Source: Pseudomonadota bacterium (lineage in GTDB: Bacteria > Myxococcota > Myxococcia > Myxococcales > Myxococcaceae). From it: DNA of 9,909 nt. The stretch lies in the NCBI GenBank assembly GCA_023426545.1, contig JAFAAN010000072.1, positions 1 through 9,909 of the forward strand, in the 5' to 3' direction. The notes below the pieces were generated by a model. The model had not been told where the DNA came from. It ran no database searches and saw only the letters and a program-made list of their open reading frames with translations. This document shows, piece after piece, positions 1 through 6,286 of this stretch. The position numbers were made by a program, and so were the translations under genes. The first letter of the stretch is position 1. Each line of letters begins with the position of its first letter.

Positions 1-279
1 GTGCTGCGCGAGCTGGCCTGGCTGCTCCGCGCGGCGGTGGACCTGGCGGAGGCGCGGGCCGCGCGCAACGACGCCGCGCGGGCGCAGCGGGCCTTCGATT
101 CGGCGCGGCAGCGCATCGCGCAGGCCCGGAGCGCGCCCCCGGAGGCCGCCTCGTCGGACCTGCGGGGCGCGGTGAGCTTCCTGGAGGAGGCGCTCTGGCG
201 GCTCACCGCGGAGCCCGTGGACGTGGAGGCCGTGGAGCCGGAGGCTGGCGTTCCCTCCGCCTGCGTGGGCGCGGCTTGA
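1..279 (+). CDS. Hypothetical protein, probably 5'-truncated by the window edge
   Basis: The frame is open from the first base and ends at a TGA at 277-279. GTG at base 1 could be a start, but no upstream sequence is available, so this may be only the C-terminal 92 residues of a longer protein. The product is rich in Ala, Arg and Glu. Residues 1-45 and 52-70 look like two amphipathic helices separated by a Pro/Ala/Ser linker, and the tail is acidic and probably disordered. There is no signal peptide, membrane segment or catalytic motif, and I recognise no family. Third codon positions are almost all G or C, which supports real coding. It lies 80 bases ahead of the membrane protein gene on the same strand. 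Confidence 0.5.
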   Translation: MLRELAWLLRAAVDLAEARAARNDAARAQRAFDSARQRIAQARSAPPEAASSDLRGAVSFLEEALWRLTAEPVDVEAVEPEAGVPSACVGAA

Positions 280-359
280 CGCACCGGAAAAGGCTGTGCT
301 TCAAGCGGCGCTCCCATGCCCGAAGCGCGCGACTCCTTCGCTGCCGCCGTCTCGAGTGA

Positions 360-2105
360 GTGCCGGCCGTGAGGCCCGACCTGTTCGAGCGGCCGCGGCG
401 CGTCCTGGCGGCCGTCACCACCTTCGCCGCCGTCCATGCGGGGCCGCTGGGCGCCGCTGGCGTGGGGCTGCTGGCCTTCCTCGCGCTCTACGGCCCGGCG
501 GCGCTGGACCCGACCCGGCTGGGGTGGCTCATCCGCGACGACTTCAGCCAGCACCTGCTGGGCTGGTTGTTCTTCCGCAACGAGCCGCTGCGCTTCCCGC
601 TGGGCGCCATCGACGGGTACCTCCATCCGCTCGGGACGACGCTCGGCTACATGGACTCCATCCCCTGGGTGGCCCTGCTGCTGCGGCCGTTCTCCGGCCT
701 GCTCCCGGCCGATTTCCAGTACATCGGCCCGTGGCTCTGTCTGTGCCTGATGCTCCAGGGCGCCGCGGCTGCCTGGGTGGCGCGGCGGCTGGGCGCGACG
801 GTGCCGCAGCAGTGGTTGGTGGGCGGGCTGCTCGTGCTGTCTCCCGCGCTGCTGGCGCGCATGAGCATGGCGCACGAGGCCTTGTGCGCGCACTGGACGC
901 TGGTCCTCCTGGTGGGGCTGCATCTGATGCCCCAGCGGGACGCGCGCGAGGCGAAGCAGGCGCTGGGCATCGCGCTGGCGCTGTGCGTGTTCGCCGCGGG
1001 CGTGCATCCGGTGATAGCCGCCATGGTGGTGGCGCTCGCGGTGTCGCTGTGCGTGCGGACCGCGCTGGAGCGGCAGCTTCCCTGGCGGTGGCCGGTGCTG
1101 GGCGCCGTGGCGAGCGTGGCCGCCGTGGTCGTCCTCTTCTACGTGTTCGGCTACCTCGGCACGGTGCGCACGCTGGGCGCGGATGCGTTCGGCGGGTTCT
1201 CCGCGGACCTGGCGACGTTCATCAACCCGCTGGGCTACGGCGACTTCCTCTGGTCTCGCTTCCTGAGCGCGCTGCCTCGGCAGCGAGCCCAGTACGAGGG
1301 CTTCGGCTACCTGGGGCTCGGCGTGCTCTTCGCCCTCTGGGCCGCGCTCATCCTGGCCGCGCGGGACGCGCCCGCCATGGCGCGGTTGTGGCGCCGCTTC
1401 GTTCCCGTGGGGCTGGTGGCGCTGGGGCTGGCCTTCTTCGCGCTGTCCTCGCGAATCACGCTGCGGGGCGAGCTGCTCGCGGACATCTCCGGGCTGTACG
1501 CGCCGGTGATGCGGTGGGTGGCGCCCTTCCGCTCCTCCGGCCGGTTCGTGTGGCCGCTGTACTACCTGCTGGCGCTGGGCGCCGCGCTCGCGCTCATCCG
1601 GCTGCCGCGCCCGGCGGTGGCGCCCGCGCTGCTGGCCCTGGCGGTGGTGCTGCAAGGCTTCGACGTGAACCTGGGCCGGGGCCGGCAGGCGCAGGAAGGA
1701 CTGGCTTGGAACGCGCCGCCCTCCGAGGCGCTCCGTGAAGCCGCCGCCGGGCGCAAGCACCTGGTGTTCTATCCGCCGCAGATGCACGACGGCTCGGGGC
1801 GGGGCTGCCGCGCCGGCCCCAGGGACTTCGAGCGCTGGGCCTATCGCGCCTACCGGCTGGGGCTCACCTTCAACAGCGGCTACGTGGCGCGGCTGGATGA
1901 TTCGCGCGCCCAGCCCTACTGCCTGGGGCTGGATGACGACGTCCGGGCGGGCAGGCTCGACCCGGAGACCATCTACCTCTCCATTCCCCAGCGGCTCCAC
2001 GAGTTCCACTCCATCCGTGGGACGCGCTGCGTGCAGGAGGAGCGGCTGTGGATGTGCGTCCTGGAGCCGGCCGCCTCCTCGCCCCCACGGCAGGCCTCAC
2101 CCTGA
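360..2105 (+). CDS. Multi-spanning membrane protein, DUF6311-like (possible GT-C-type glycosyltransferase fold)
   Basis: The predicted product has 581 residues. A short cytoplasmic N-terminus is followed by about ten to eleven hydrophobic segments between residues 28 and 434 (roughly 28-48, 101-116, 122-142, 150-166, 176-190, 201-232, 246-266, 312-334, 348-364, 399-434). A soluble C-terminal part of about 140 residues follows. The first loop holds an acidic RDDFSQH motif (59-65) and then LGWLFFRNEP (67-76). GT-C membrane glycosyltransferases keep catalytic acidic residues in this loop. The order FFRNEPLRFPLG, LGTTLGYMDSIP and DFQYIGPW matches what I remember of the DUF6311 family, whose function is unknown. 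A PFRSSGRFVWP segment (389-399) precedes the last helices, as is common in GT-C proteins. A stop codon lies at 357-359, so the start must be GTG 360 or GTG 369; neither has a clear ribosome binding site. A HAD phosphatase gene follows after 47 bases. Glycosyl or lipid-linked sugar transfer is inference only. Confidence 0.85.
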   Translation: MPAVRPDLFERPRRVLAAVTTFAAVHAGPLGAAGVGLLAFLALYGPAALDPTRLGWLIRDDFSQHLLGWLFFRNEPLRFPLGAIDGYLHPLGTTLGYMDSIPWVALLLRPFSGLLPADFQYIGPWLCLCLMLQGAAAAWVARRLGATVPQQWLVGGLLVLSPALLARMSMAHEALCAHWTLVLLVGLHLMPQRDAREAKQALGIALALCVFAAGVHPVIAAMVVALAVSLCVRTALERQLPWRWPVLGAVASVAAVVVLFYVFGYLGTVRTLGADAFGGFSADLATFINPLGYGDFLWSRFLSALPRQRAQYEGFGYLGLGVLFALWAALILAARDAPAMARLWRRFVPVGLVALGLAFFALSSRITLRGELLADISGLYAPVMRWVAPFRSSGRFVWPLYYLLALGAALALIRLPRPAVAPALLALAVVLQGFDVNLGRGRQAQEGLAWNAPPSEALREAAAGRKHLVFYPPQMHDGSGRGCRAGPRDFERWAYRAYRLGLTFNSGYVARLDDSRAQPYCLGLDDDVRAGRLDPETIYLSIPQRLHEFHSIRGTRCVQEERLWMCVLEPAASSPPRQASP

Positions 2106-2152
2106 GGCGTCTGGGGGAGGACAGCGGGCGGCGGAGGGGGTATGGAAGGTCC

Positions 2153-2800
2153 GTGAGCGTCCCTCCTCCTCGCGGCATCCTCTTCGACCTCGACGGCACG
2201 CTGGTGGACTCGCTGCCGGACATCATCGACAGCTTCCTGCACGCCTTCTCGGAGCGGGGGCTCCCCGTGCCCACGTACGAGCAGGTCCGCGCCTTCATCG
2301 GCCACCCGCTCGACTGGATGTACCGCCAGTTCGCGCCGGAGGCCCACGTCCCCGCGCTGTGCGCGGCGTACCGTGAGCACTACCCGTTGCACTTCCACCG
2401 GCGCTCGAAGCCCTACGCGGGCGTGACGGAGGTGCTGCGGGCGCTGCGCGAGCGGGGCTACCTGCTCGCCGTGGCCACCACCAAGCGGCCCGACATGGCC
2501 CGCCGCTTCGTGGACGCCATGGGTCTGGGCTCGCTGCTGCATCACGTGCAGGGCACGGATGGCTTCCCGCACAAGCCAGCTCCGGACGTCATCCACCACG
2601 CGCTGGCGGCGCTGGGGACGGGAGGGCTGTGGATGGTGGGCGACACCGCGCTGGATGTGCGCGCGGGGCAGGCCGCGGGCCTGCGGACCTACGCCGTCAC
2701 GTGGGGCACGCACCCCGAGGACGTGCTCGCGAGCGCGTCTCCGGACGAGCTGCAGCCGGACCTGCAGCGGCTGTTGACGCACCTGCCGCCGCTGGCGTGA
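2153..2800 (+). CDS. HAD-superfamily hydrolase, phosphoglycolate phosphatase/PpaX-like
   Basis: This 215-residue protein has all four HAD motifs. Motif I is FDLDGTLVDS, with nucleophile D12 and acid/base D14. Motif II lies in AVATTKRP (106-113), with the T109/T110 pair. Motif III is K141 in HKPAPD. Motif IV is MVGDTALD (161-168), with D164 and D168. The helical insert at about residues 20-85 between motif I and the core is a C1 cap, as in Gph, PpaX and related phosphatases. The length is normal for the family. It should be a soluble cytoplasmic Mg-dependent phosphatase; the substrate cannot be read from sequence. The frame is open from 2048, but that extension overlaps the upstream gene and precedes the conserved start of the fold. 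GTG 2153 is the only sensible start; GGAAGG (2144-2149) sits rather close to it, and GGAGGGGG (2133-2140) rather far. It is probably co-transcribed with the membrane protein gene. Confidence 0.92.
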   Translation: MSVPPPRGILFDLDGTLVDSLPDIIDSFLHAFSERGLPVPTYEQVRAFIGHPLDWMYRQFAPEAHVPALCAAYREHYPLHFHRRSKPYAGVTEVLRALRERGYLLAVATTKRPDMARRFVDAMGLGSLLHHVQGTDGFPHKPAPDVIHHALAALGTGGLWMVGDTALDVRAGQAAGLRTYAVTWGTHPEDVLASASPDELQPDLQRLLTHLPPLA

Positions 2801-2805
2801 AGGGC

Positions 2806-2840
2806 GCGGCGCGCGCGACGGCGGGCCCCACGCGCGCCGC
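2806..2840. terminator. GC-rich hairpin between convergent genes, possible bidirectional terminator
   Basis: The arms GCGGCGCGCG (2806-2815) and CGCGCGCCGC (2831-2840) pair perfectly over 10 bp around a 15-nt loop. The hairpin lies in the 48-bp gap between the HAD gene stop (2800) and the lipoprotein gene stop (2849), so it could serve both strands. No T tract follows on either side, so it is not a classical intrinsic terminator. Chance hairpins are also frequent in sequence of this composition. Confidence 0.4.
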
Positions 2841-2848
2841 CATCGGCA

Positions 2849-3415
2849 TCACTCCGCCGCCATGCCCGGGCACTTGCCCGTGTCCAGGTACTGGGCGTTC
2901 CGGTGGATTTCGGAGCTGAGCTTGTCCTGCCGGGCCGGGTCGACGGCGGTGTAGACGATGACGACGCCCTGCGGGGCATCATGCACGCTGGCGACGGAGG
3001 GGACGGAGGGCGCTCCCGCCGAGCCGGGCTCCTCCTGTCCACCCATCTCGTCGTACTTGACGCCCGGTGGCTGCGCCATGCCGCTGCCACCCGTGCCGTG
3101 CTCCTGCTGGAACTGCATCATCCGGCGGCTGCGCTGCTGGAGGTTCGTCACCTGGTCGGCCTCGGGCGTGACGATGATGAGGGCCACGCCTTCCGGGATG
3201 TCCTCCGCGCGCGCCCGCGCCCCGGGCACTTCCATGGGGCAATCGTGCTTCATGCCGGCCCGGGCGTTGGGAGGCAGGCCCTCCTGGCCCTGGGGCATCT
3301 GCTGCGCGGTGGGCGGCATGTGCCCCTTGGATGTCTTTGCCTTCCTGGAGCAGCCCACCGAGAAACACAGCATCACCGAGGCGGCCAGCGCCGCCGGGAA
3401 CCTGAACTTGGACAT
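2849..3415 (-). CDS. Methionine-rich lipoprotein with two related modules
   Basis: The 188-residue product begins with a signal peptide ending in a lipobox-like FSVGC with C22 as the lipidated residue; Ser at -3 is slightly unusual. A short Met/Pro/Gln-rich linker follows. Module 1 (about 57-102) carries HDCPM (57-61) and DIPEGVALII (72-81). After a Gly/Met-rich spacer, module 2 (about 144-185) carries HDAPQGVVIVY (145-155) and ends in KCPGM (181-185). The two modules share D-x-P-x-G-V, a hydrophobic strand, and then a polar helix. C59 and C182 are the only cysteines after C22. The start ATG (3413-3415) is supported by GGAAGGGG (minus strand, 3428-3421), five bases upstream. I recognise it only as a myxobacterial-type lipoprotein. 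The Met/His/Cys content hints at metal (copper) binding, but this is speculative. It is probably anchored in the outer or inner membrane, facing the periplasm. Confidence 0.88.
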   Translation of the reverse strand: MSKFRFPAALAASVMLCFSVGCSRKAKTSKGHMPPTAQQMPQGQEGLPPNARAGMKHDCPMEVPGARARAEDIPEGVALIIVTPEADQVTNLQQRSRRMMQFQQEHGTGGSGMAQPPGVKYDEMGGQEEPGSAGAPSVPSVASVHDAPQGVVIVYTAVDPARQDKLSSEIHRNAQYLDTGKCPGMAAE

Positions 3416-3512
3416 GGAGACCCCTTCCGCTGAACGTCGTGCGCGGATGAAGGTGGGGAACGGTGCGCGGCGCTGGCAACACGCACTGCCGTACCAGTCC
3501 GCCAGCCCCGGG

Positions 3513-3530
3513 GCCGATGCGCGTATCGGC
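3513..3530. terminator. Short hairpin in the mocA-lipoprotein spacer
   Basis: GCCGAT (3513-3518) and ATCGGC (3525-3530) form a 6-bp stem around a 6-nt loop. On the minus strand it lies 30 bases past the stop of the mocA-like gene and behind a second hairpin (3540-3556). Its role may be termination or RNA processing. No T tract is present, and the stem is short. Confidence 0.25.
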
Positions 3531-3539
3531 GCGGTGACG

Positions 3540-3556
3540 GACCCAGCGCGTGGGTC
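3540..3556 (-). terminator. Hairpin directly after the mocA-like gene
   Basis: GACCCA (3540-3545) and TGGGTC (3551-3556) form a 6-bp stem around the loop GCGCG. It begins four bases after the mocA-like stop codon in the direction of transcription. Together with the hairpin at 3513-3530 it makes a tandem structure that could end or attenuate the xdhC-mocA transcript before the lipoprotein gene. There is no T run, so confidence is low. Confidence 0.3.
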
Positions 3557-3559
3557 GGC

Positions 3560-4141
3560 TCACGTCAGCCGCGCGACATCCTCGGGCGTGTCCACGTCGT
3601 CGCCACCGCCGGGCAGCGGCACCTCCACCACGCGCGAGGGCTCGCGCGCAATCACGCCGCGCGCACCCTGGCCGGGGGCCAGCGCCTCCAGCTCTGGAAA
3701 GACAGCGCGCGCGAAGAGGGCGGGCACGCCCCGGGTCCCCGCGTAGGCCGAGGCCACCACGGGCGCACGCGTCCGCGCGAAGGTGTCGCGCAGCGCGCGC
3801 AGGTGCGCGGCGTCCACGCGAAGCTGGTCGCACAGCATCACCAGCACGCCATCCAGGGCGGGGGCGCCCATGTCCGTGAGCGCCCTCAGTCCCGCGCGCA
3901 GCGAGCCTCCGGGGCCAGCGGCCCAGTCCGCATGGTCCACGGTGCGAACCGAGAGCCCGTCCAGTTCCGCGGCCACCGCGTCCCGCGCGGCGCCCAGCAC
4001 CACGACCACCGGGCCGCATCGCGCGGCCTCGGCTGCCTCGGCGGCGCGGCGCACCAGCGTCCTGCCCTGGTAATGGACGAGCTGCTTGGGGTGTCCCAGC
4101 CGCGTCGAGCCTCCCGCGGCCAGCAGCACCACGCCCACCAT
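3560..4141 (-). CDS. mocA: MocA-like molybdenum cofactor nucleotidyltransferase
   Basis: The product has 193 residues from ATG 4141. It is a single NTP_transf_3 (MobA-like) domain. The signature LAAGGSTRLGHPKQL near the N-terminus (residues 7-21) binds the nucleotide. Further family features are GPGGSLRAGL (about 76-85), the metal-binding stretch MLCDQLRV (about 102-109), RGVPALFAR (about 137-145), GQGARGV (about 157-163) and the end motif DVDTPED (about 182-188). MocA transfers CMP from CTP to molybdopterin to give molybdopterin cytosine dinucleotide for xanthine-dehydrogenase-family enzymes; other members of the fold use GTP or other sugars. The xdhC context favours the MocA role. The start overlaps the xdhC stop by one base (TGATG), and GGAGG (minus strand, 4154-4150) lies eight bases upstream. 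A GTG at 4144 is an alternative start one codon longer. Confidence 0.88.
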   Translation of the reverse strand: MVGVVLLAAGGSTRLGHPKQLVHYQGRTLVRRAAEAAEAARCGPVVVVLGAARDAVAAELDGLSVRTVDHADWAAGPGGSLRAGLRALTDMGAPALDGVLVMLCDQLRVDAAHLRALRDTFARTRAPVVASAYAGTRGVPALFARAVFPELEALAPGQGARGVIAREPSRVVEVPLPGGGDDVDTPEDVARLT

Positions 4142-5256
4142 CACGCGAGCCTCCGCACCGGCGGCGCCGCTGGGGTGTGGATGGGGGCCCGCCGCTCGCG
4201 GAGCTTGCCGCCCTCGCGGCCCGCCACCACCGCTTGCAACTCCGCGACAATCGCCAGGGCAATCTCCTCCGCGCCTTCCGCCCCCAGGTCAAGGCCCACG
4301 GGAGCGTGGAGCTTCTCCAATTGCGTGGCGGTGGGCGGCGGGGTCAGCTCCGCCAGCAGCCGGTCCGTGCGCGAGCGTGGCCCGAGCACGCCCAGGTAAC
4401 GCAGCGGGAGCGGGAGCAGTCCGGCCAGCAGCTCGCGGTCCTGCGGCAGGCTGTGGGTCATCAGCACGGCCAGCGTGCGCGGTGACAGGGGCACCGCGCC
4501 GGGGGCGTCGGCCGCCTTCGCGGACACCACGGCGTGCGCTCGTGGGAAGCGGCCGCGCAGGCTCCGCGCGGGCCGGTCCGCCACCACGGTGACGTGCCAG
4601 CCCAGGTTCGCGGCCTGGTCCACCACCGGGGCCACGTCGAAGCCGCTGCCGAAGAGCACCAGGGCATGGGGTGGCTCCACCACCTCCACCAGCACGTCCG
4701 CGCCTCCGCAGGGGCCGCTCCACGTGCGCCCCGCGTGCAGGGCCTCGCGCGCCGCCTCGCGCACGGCGTCTCGCAGCGCGCCGGTGGGCGGGTGGCCTGC
4801 CTCGGTGCCGTCGTCGCGCAGGAGCAGGCGCGAGCCCACGGCGCCCGCGGGGCCCCGGTACACCGTCGCCACCACGGCCCGCCGGCCGGAGGCGCGGGCC
4901 TCGGCGGCGAAGGTGAGCGCCTCCGCCGCGCCCGCTTCGCAGCGCTCCAGCAGGACGTCCACCACGCCGGCGCAGCCCAGCGCGAAGGAGAAGGCGTCCT
5001 CGTCCTCCGCGCTGTCACTCGTGGAGTCGTAGCGCAGCAGGCGAGGGCCGTGGGCCGTCCAGAAGAAGGCCTTGCGGACGATGTCGGCCTCCAGGCAGCC
5101 GCCGCTGATGCCTCCCGCCAGCCACCCGTCCTCGCTCATCAGCATCCGCGCGCCAGGGCGCCGGTACGCCGAGCCCGAGACCGCCACCACGGTGGCCAGT
5201 ACCAGGGGGCCCTGCGTGCACGCGCGTGCGCGGAGGATGGCGTCCAGGTCCTTCAT
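4141..5256 (-). CDS. xdhC: XdhC/CoxI-family molybdoenzyme maturation factor
   Basis: The 371-residue product has the usual two-part architecture. The N-terminal XdhC/CoxI domain carries SGSAYRRPGARMLM (27-40), GGISGGCLE (48-56) and LGCAGVVDVLLER (93-105), with the two conserved cysteines C54 and C95. The C-terminal Rossmann-like XdhC domain begins at about 196 with VLFGSGFDVAPVV (200-212). It continues through MTHSLPQDRELL (266-277), LRYLGVLGPRSR (285-296) and APVGLDLGAEGAEEIALAI (318-336). XdhC binds molybdenum cofactor, promotes its sulfuration and delivers it to the apo-enzyme. ATG 5256 is preferred: the frame is open to 5421, but the upstream residues look non-coding, and AAGGA lies ten bases before the ATG. 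It is translationally coupled to the mocA-like gene. No xanthine or CO dehydrogenase subunit gene is in the window. Confidence 0.93.
   Translation of the reverse strand: MKDLDAILRARACTQGPLVLATVVAVSGSAYRRPGARMLMSEDGWLAGGISGGCLEADIVRKAFFWTAHGPRLLRYDSTSDSAEDEDAFSFALGCAGVVDVLLERCEAGAAEALTFAAEARASGRRAVVATVYRGPAGAVGSRLLLRDDGTEAGHPPTGALRDAVREAAREALHAGRTWSGPCGGADVLVEVVEPPHALVLFGSGFDVAPVVDQAANLGWHVTVVADRPARSLRGRFPRAHAVVSAKAADAPGAVPLSPRTLAVLMTHSLPQDRELLAGLLPLPLRYLGVLGPRSRTDRLLAELTPPPTATQLEKLHAPVGLDLGAEGAEEIALAIVAELQAVVAGREGGKLRERRAPIHTPAAPPVRRLA
4150..4154 (-). promoter_or_regulatory. Ribosome binding site of the mocA-like gene inside xdhC
   Basis: GGAGG on the minus strand lies within the last xdhC codons, eight bases before ATG 4141. 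It decides in favour of that ATG over the GTG one codon upstream, and shows that re-initiation at the TGATG junction has its own ribosome binding site. Confidence 0.6.
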
Positions 5257-5383
5257 GCGCTCGTCGTCCTTGGTGGGGGTGGCTGGCGCGCGGCGGGGAA
5301 CTGTATCGGCGGGGTTCCATCCCGGCCAGCGGCGTTCTCGCGGGCGACACCCAGGTGGGGTTCCGGACACAAGGTGTGGCTGG
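5257..5383. promoter_or_regulatory. Divergent spacer between xdhC and the small helical gene
   Basis: These 127 bp should hold the promoters for both directions. GGAAC (5297-5301) and GTTCC (5314-5318) form an inverted pair, and GGGGTTCC occurs twice in direct orientation (5311-5318 and 5357-5364). GGAAC is also the typical -35 core of ECF sigma factors, but I could not find a matching -10 at 16-17 bp on either strand. No confident promoter is called. Confidence 0.3.
5371..5376 (+). promoter_or_regulatory. Shine-Dalgarno-like site ahead of ATG 5384
   Basis: AAGGTG sits seven bases upstream of ATG 5384, whereas the alternative ATG 5420 has no such site. It is the main reason for choosing the earlier start of the helical protein. 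Confidence 0.35.
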
Positions 5384-5821
5384 ATGAATCCCCGCGGCTG
5401 GGGTGTAGTCCTGATCCGCATGCCCGTCCTGCGTTACGCCTTCACCCTGAATGCCGTGCGTGAGCTTGGCCGTCTGGCTCCGGACATCGCCCGGGCTCGG
5501 GCGGAGGCCTCGCTGGACGCGAGCCTGCGGCACATCCGTGAAGCCTGCACAGTCACGCTGGGCATGGAGCTGGACACGCTGGTGTGCTTCGACGCGCGCT
5601 CCGTGGTCCGGCTGTTCGCACACGCGGAGCAGGCGCGCATCCTGGCCCGGCTGGTCGACGAGCGGGCGCGCACGCTCGCGCAGGCGGGACGTTTCCAGGA
5701 GGCGCTGGAGGACACCGTCTACGCGGGTCAGTTGCTGGCCTGCTCGCGCCAGCGCTTCGGCCTCCGCAAGGACGCGTGCGCGGCGGAGGCGCTGGAGCGC
5801 GAGGTGCCCGAGCTACCTTGA
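5384..5821 (+). CDS. Hypothetical small helical protein
   Basis: The product has 145 residues from ATG 5384, or 133 from ATG 5420. The first start has a Shine-Dalgarno-like AAGGTG. The second would remove 12 residues whose codons fit the genome less well. Apart from the first dozen residues, the sequence reads as three or four amphipathic helices (about 24-58, 70-101, 103-121 and 128-141). The stretch LAQAGRFQEALEDTVYAGQLL (from residue 98) resembles one TPR-type hairpin, but a single match is not enough to assign the fold. C55, C68, C120 and C132 are spread out without a metal-binding pattern. There is no signal peptide or membrane segment, so it is probably cytoplasmic. I recognise no family. 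It diverges from xdhC and converges on the charged 97-residue protein, 28 bp away. Confidence 0.75.
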   Translation: MNPRGWGVVLIRMPVLRYAFTLNAVRELGRLAPDIARARAEASLDASLRHIREACTVTLGMELDTLVCFDARSVVRLFAHAEQARILARLVDERARTLAQAGRFQEALEDTVYAGQLLACSRQRFGLRKDACAAEALEREVPELP

Positions 5822-5849
5822 AGCGCCGAGCCTGGGCGGCCCCGCGCCG

Positions 5850-6143
5850 TCACTTGCGCTGGGGCCGTGCGTCCTCCGAGTCGGAGTCCTCGGGCTCCGG
5901 CTCCAGCCGGGCCTGCCGCTCGCTGGCCTCCCAGGATGCCTGGGCGTCACCCGCGTGGACGCGGCGGGCGGAGGCGTCATCCTGCTGCTCCGTCCAGGTG
6001 GTGTGGCCCCCCGCATAGCCCTCCAGCGGACGCGGCCCACGGTGGGATTCCACATCCAGGTCCTTCGTCCCCTCCTCGCGCAGCCGCTTGCGCTCCTGCT
6101 CCCGCTCGCGCTGGTGCTGTCGCTCCAAGGCGTCATCGACCAT
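5850..6143 (-). CDS. Hypothetical highly charged small protein
   Basis: The 97-residue product has 42 Asp, Glu, Lys or Arg residues. Residues 5-28 form a basic/acidic Gln- and Arg-rich helix (ERQHQREREQERKR), possibly a short coiled coil. The middle contains EGYAGGHTTWTEQQDD (41-56). The C-terminus is an acidic tail (EPEPEDSDSED, 81-91) ending in basic residues. It has no cysteine, signal peptide or membrane segment and is probably largely disordered. I recognise no family. The frame is open far upstream (to 6593), but ATG 6143 is clearly the start because AGGAGGTGA precedes it by seven bases. It lies 143 bp downstream of the quinone oxidoreductase gene on the same strand, and converges on the helical gene. 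Confidence 0.75.
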   Translation of the reverse strand: MVDDALERQHQREREQERKRLREEGTKDLDVESHRGPRPLEGYAGGHTTWTEQQDDASARRVHAGDAQASWEASERQARLEPEPEDSDSEDARPQRK

Positions 6144-6150
6144 GGTGCTG

Positions 6151-6159
6151 TCACCTCCT
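6151..6159 (-). promoter_or_regulatory. Near-complete Shine-Dalgarno sequence of the charged small protein
   Basis: AGGAGGTGA on the minus strand pairs over nine bases with the 3' end of 16S rRNA as known for bacteria. It stands seven bases before ATG 6143. It fixes the start and predicts efficient translation. Confidence 0.7.
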
Positions 6160-6286
6160 GCACCAAGGTGGGGGCCTCGCCACGGAGGCGGCAGCACCGG
6201 GCGGCGCCACGCGGCTGGCCGGACGCCCGGCGGTCGAACGCCGTGTGCGCTCCATGTGGTGCCGCGCGGCTCAGCGTCCGGCGGCC

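Noticed and set aside
296..1738. 480-codon + strand frame overlapping the membrane protein gene
   Set aside because: The product is dominated by Ala, Arg, Gly and Pro with no motif, typical of an out-of-frame reading of GC-rich coding sequence.
2048..2152. N-terminal extension of the HAD phosphatase by 35 residues
   Set aside because: It overlaps the end of the membrane protein gene, and the HAD fold starts with motif I, which normally lies within the first 10-15 residues.
2979..4292. 437-codon minus-strand frame across the lipoprotein and mocA-like genes
   Set aside because: It overlaps two genes with recognisable domains and encodes an Arg/Gly-rich string with no domain.
5257..5421. N-terminal extension of XdhC by 55 residues
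   Set aside because: The extra residues are Pro/Arg-rich, unlike XdhC N-termini. They would overlap the divergent gene, and ATG 5256 has an upstream AAGGA and directly begins the conserved domain.
6218..6282. Inverted repeat GCCGGACGC (6218-6226) / GCGTCCGGC (6274-6282) and palindrome GCCGCGCGGC (6261-6270) behind the quinone oxidoreductase gene
   Set aside because: The 47-nt loop, the lack of extension at either end and the extreme GC content make a chance origin likely; no terminator is called.
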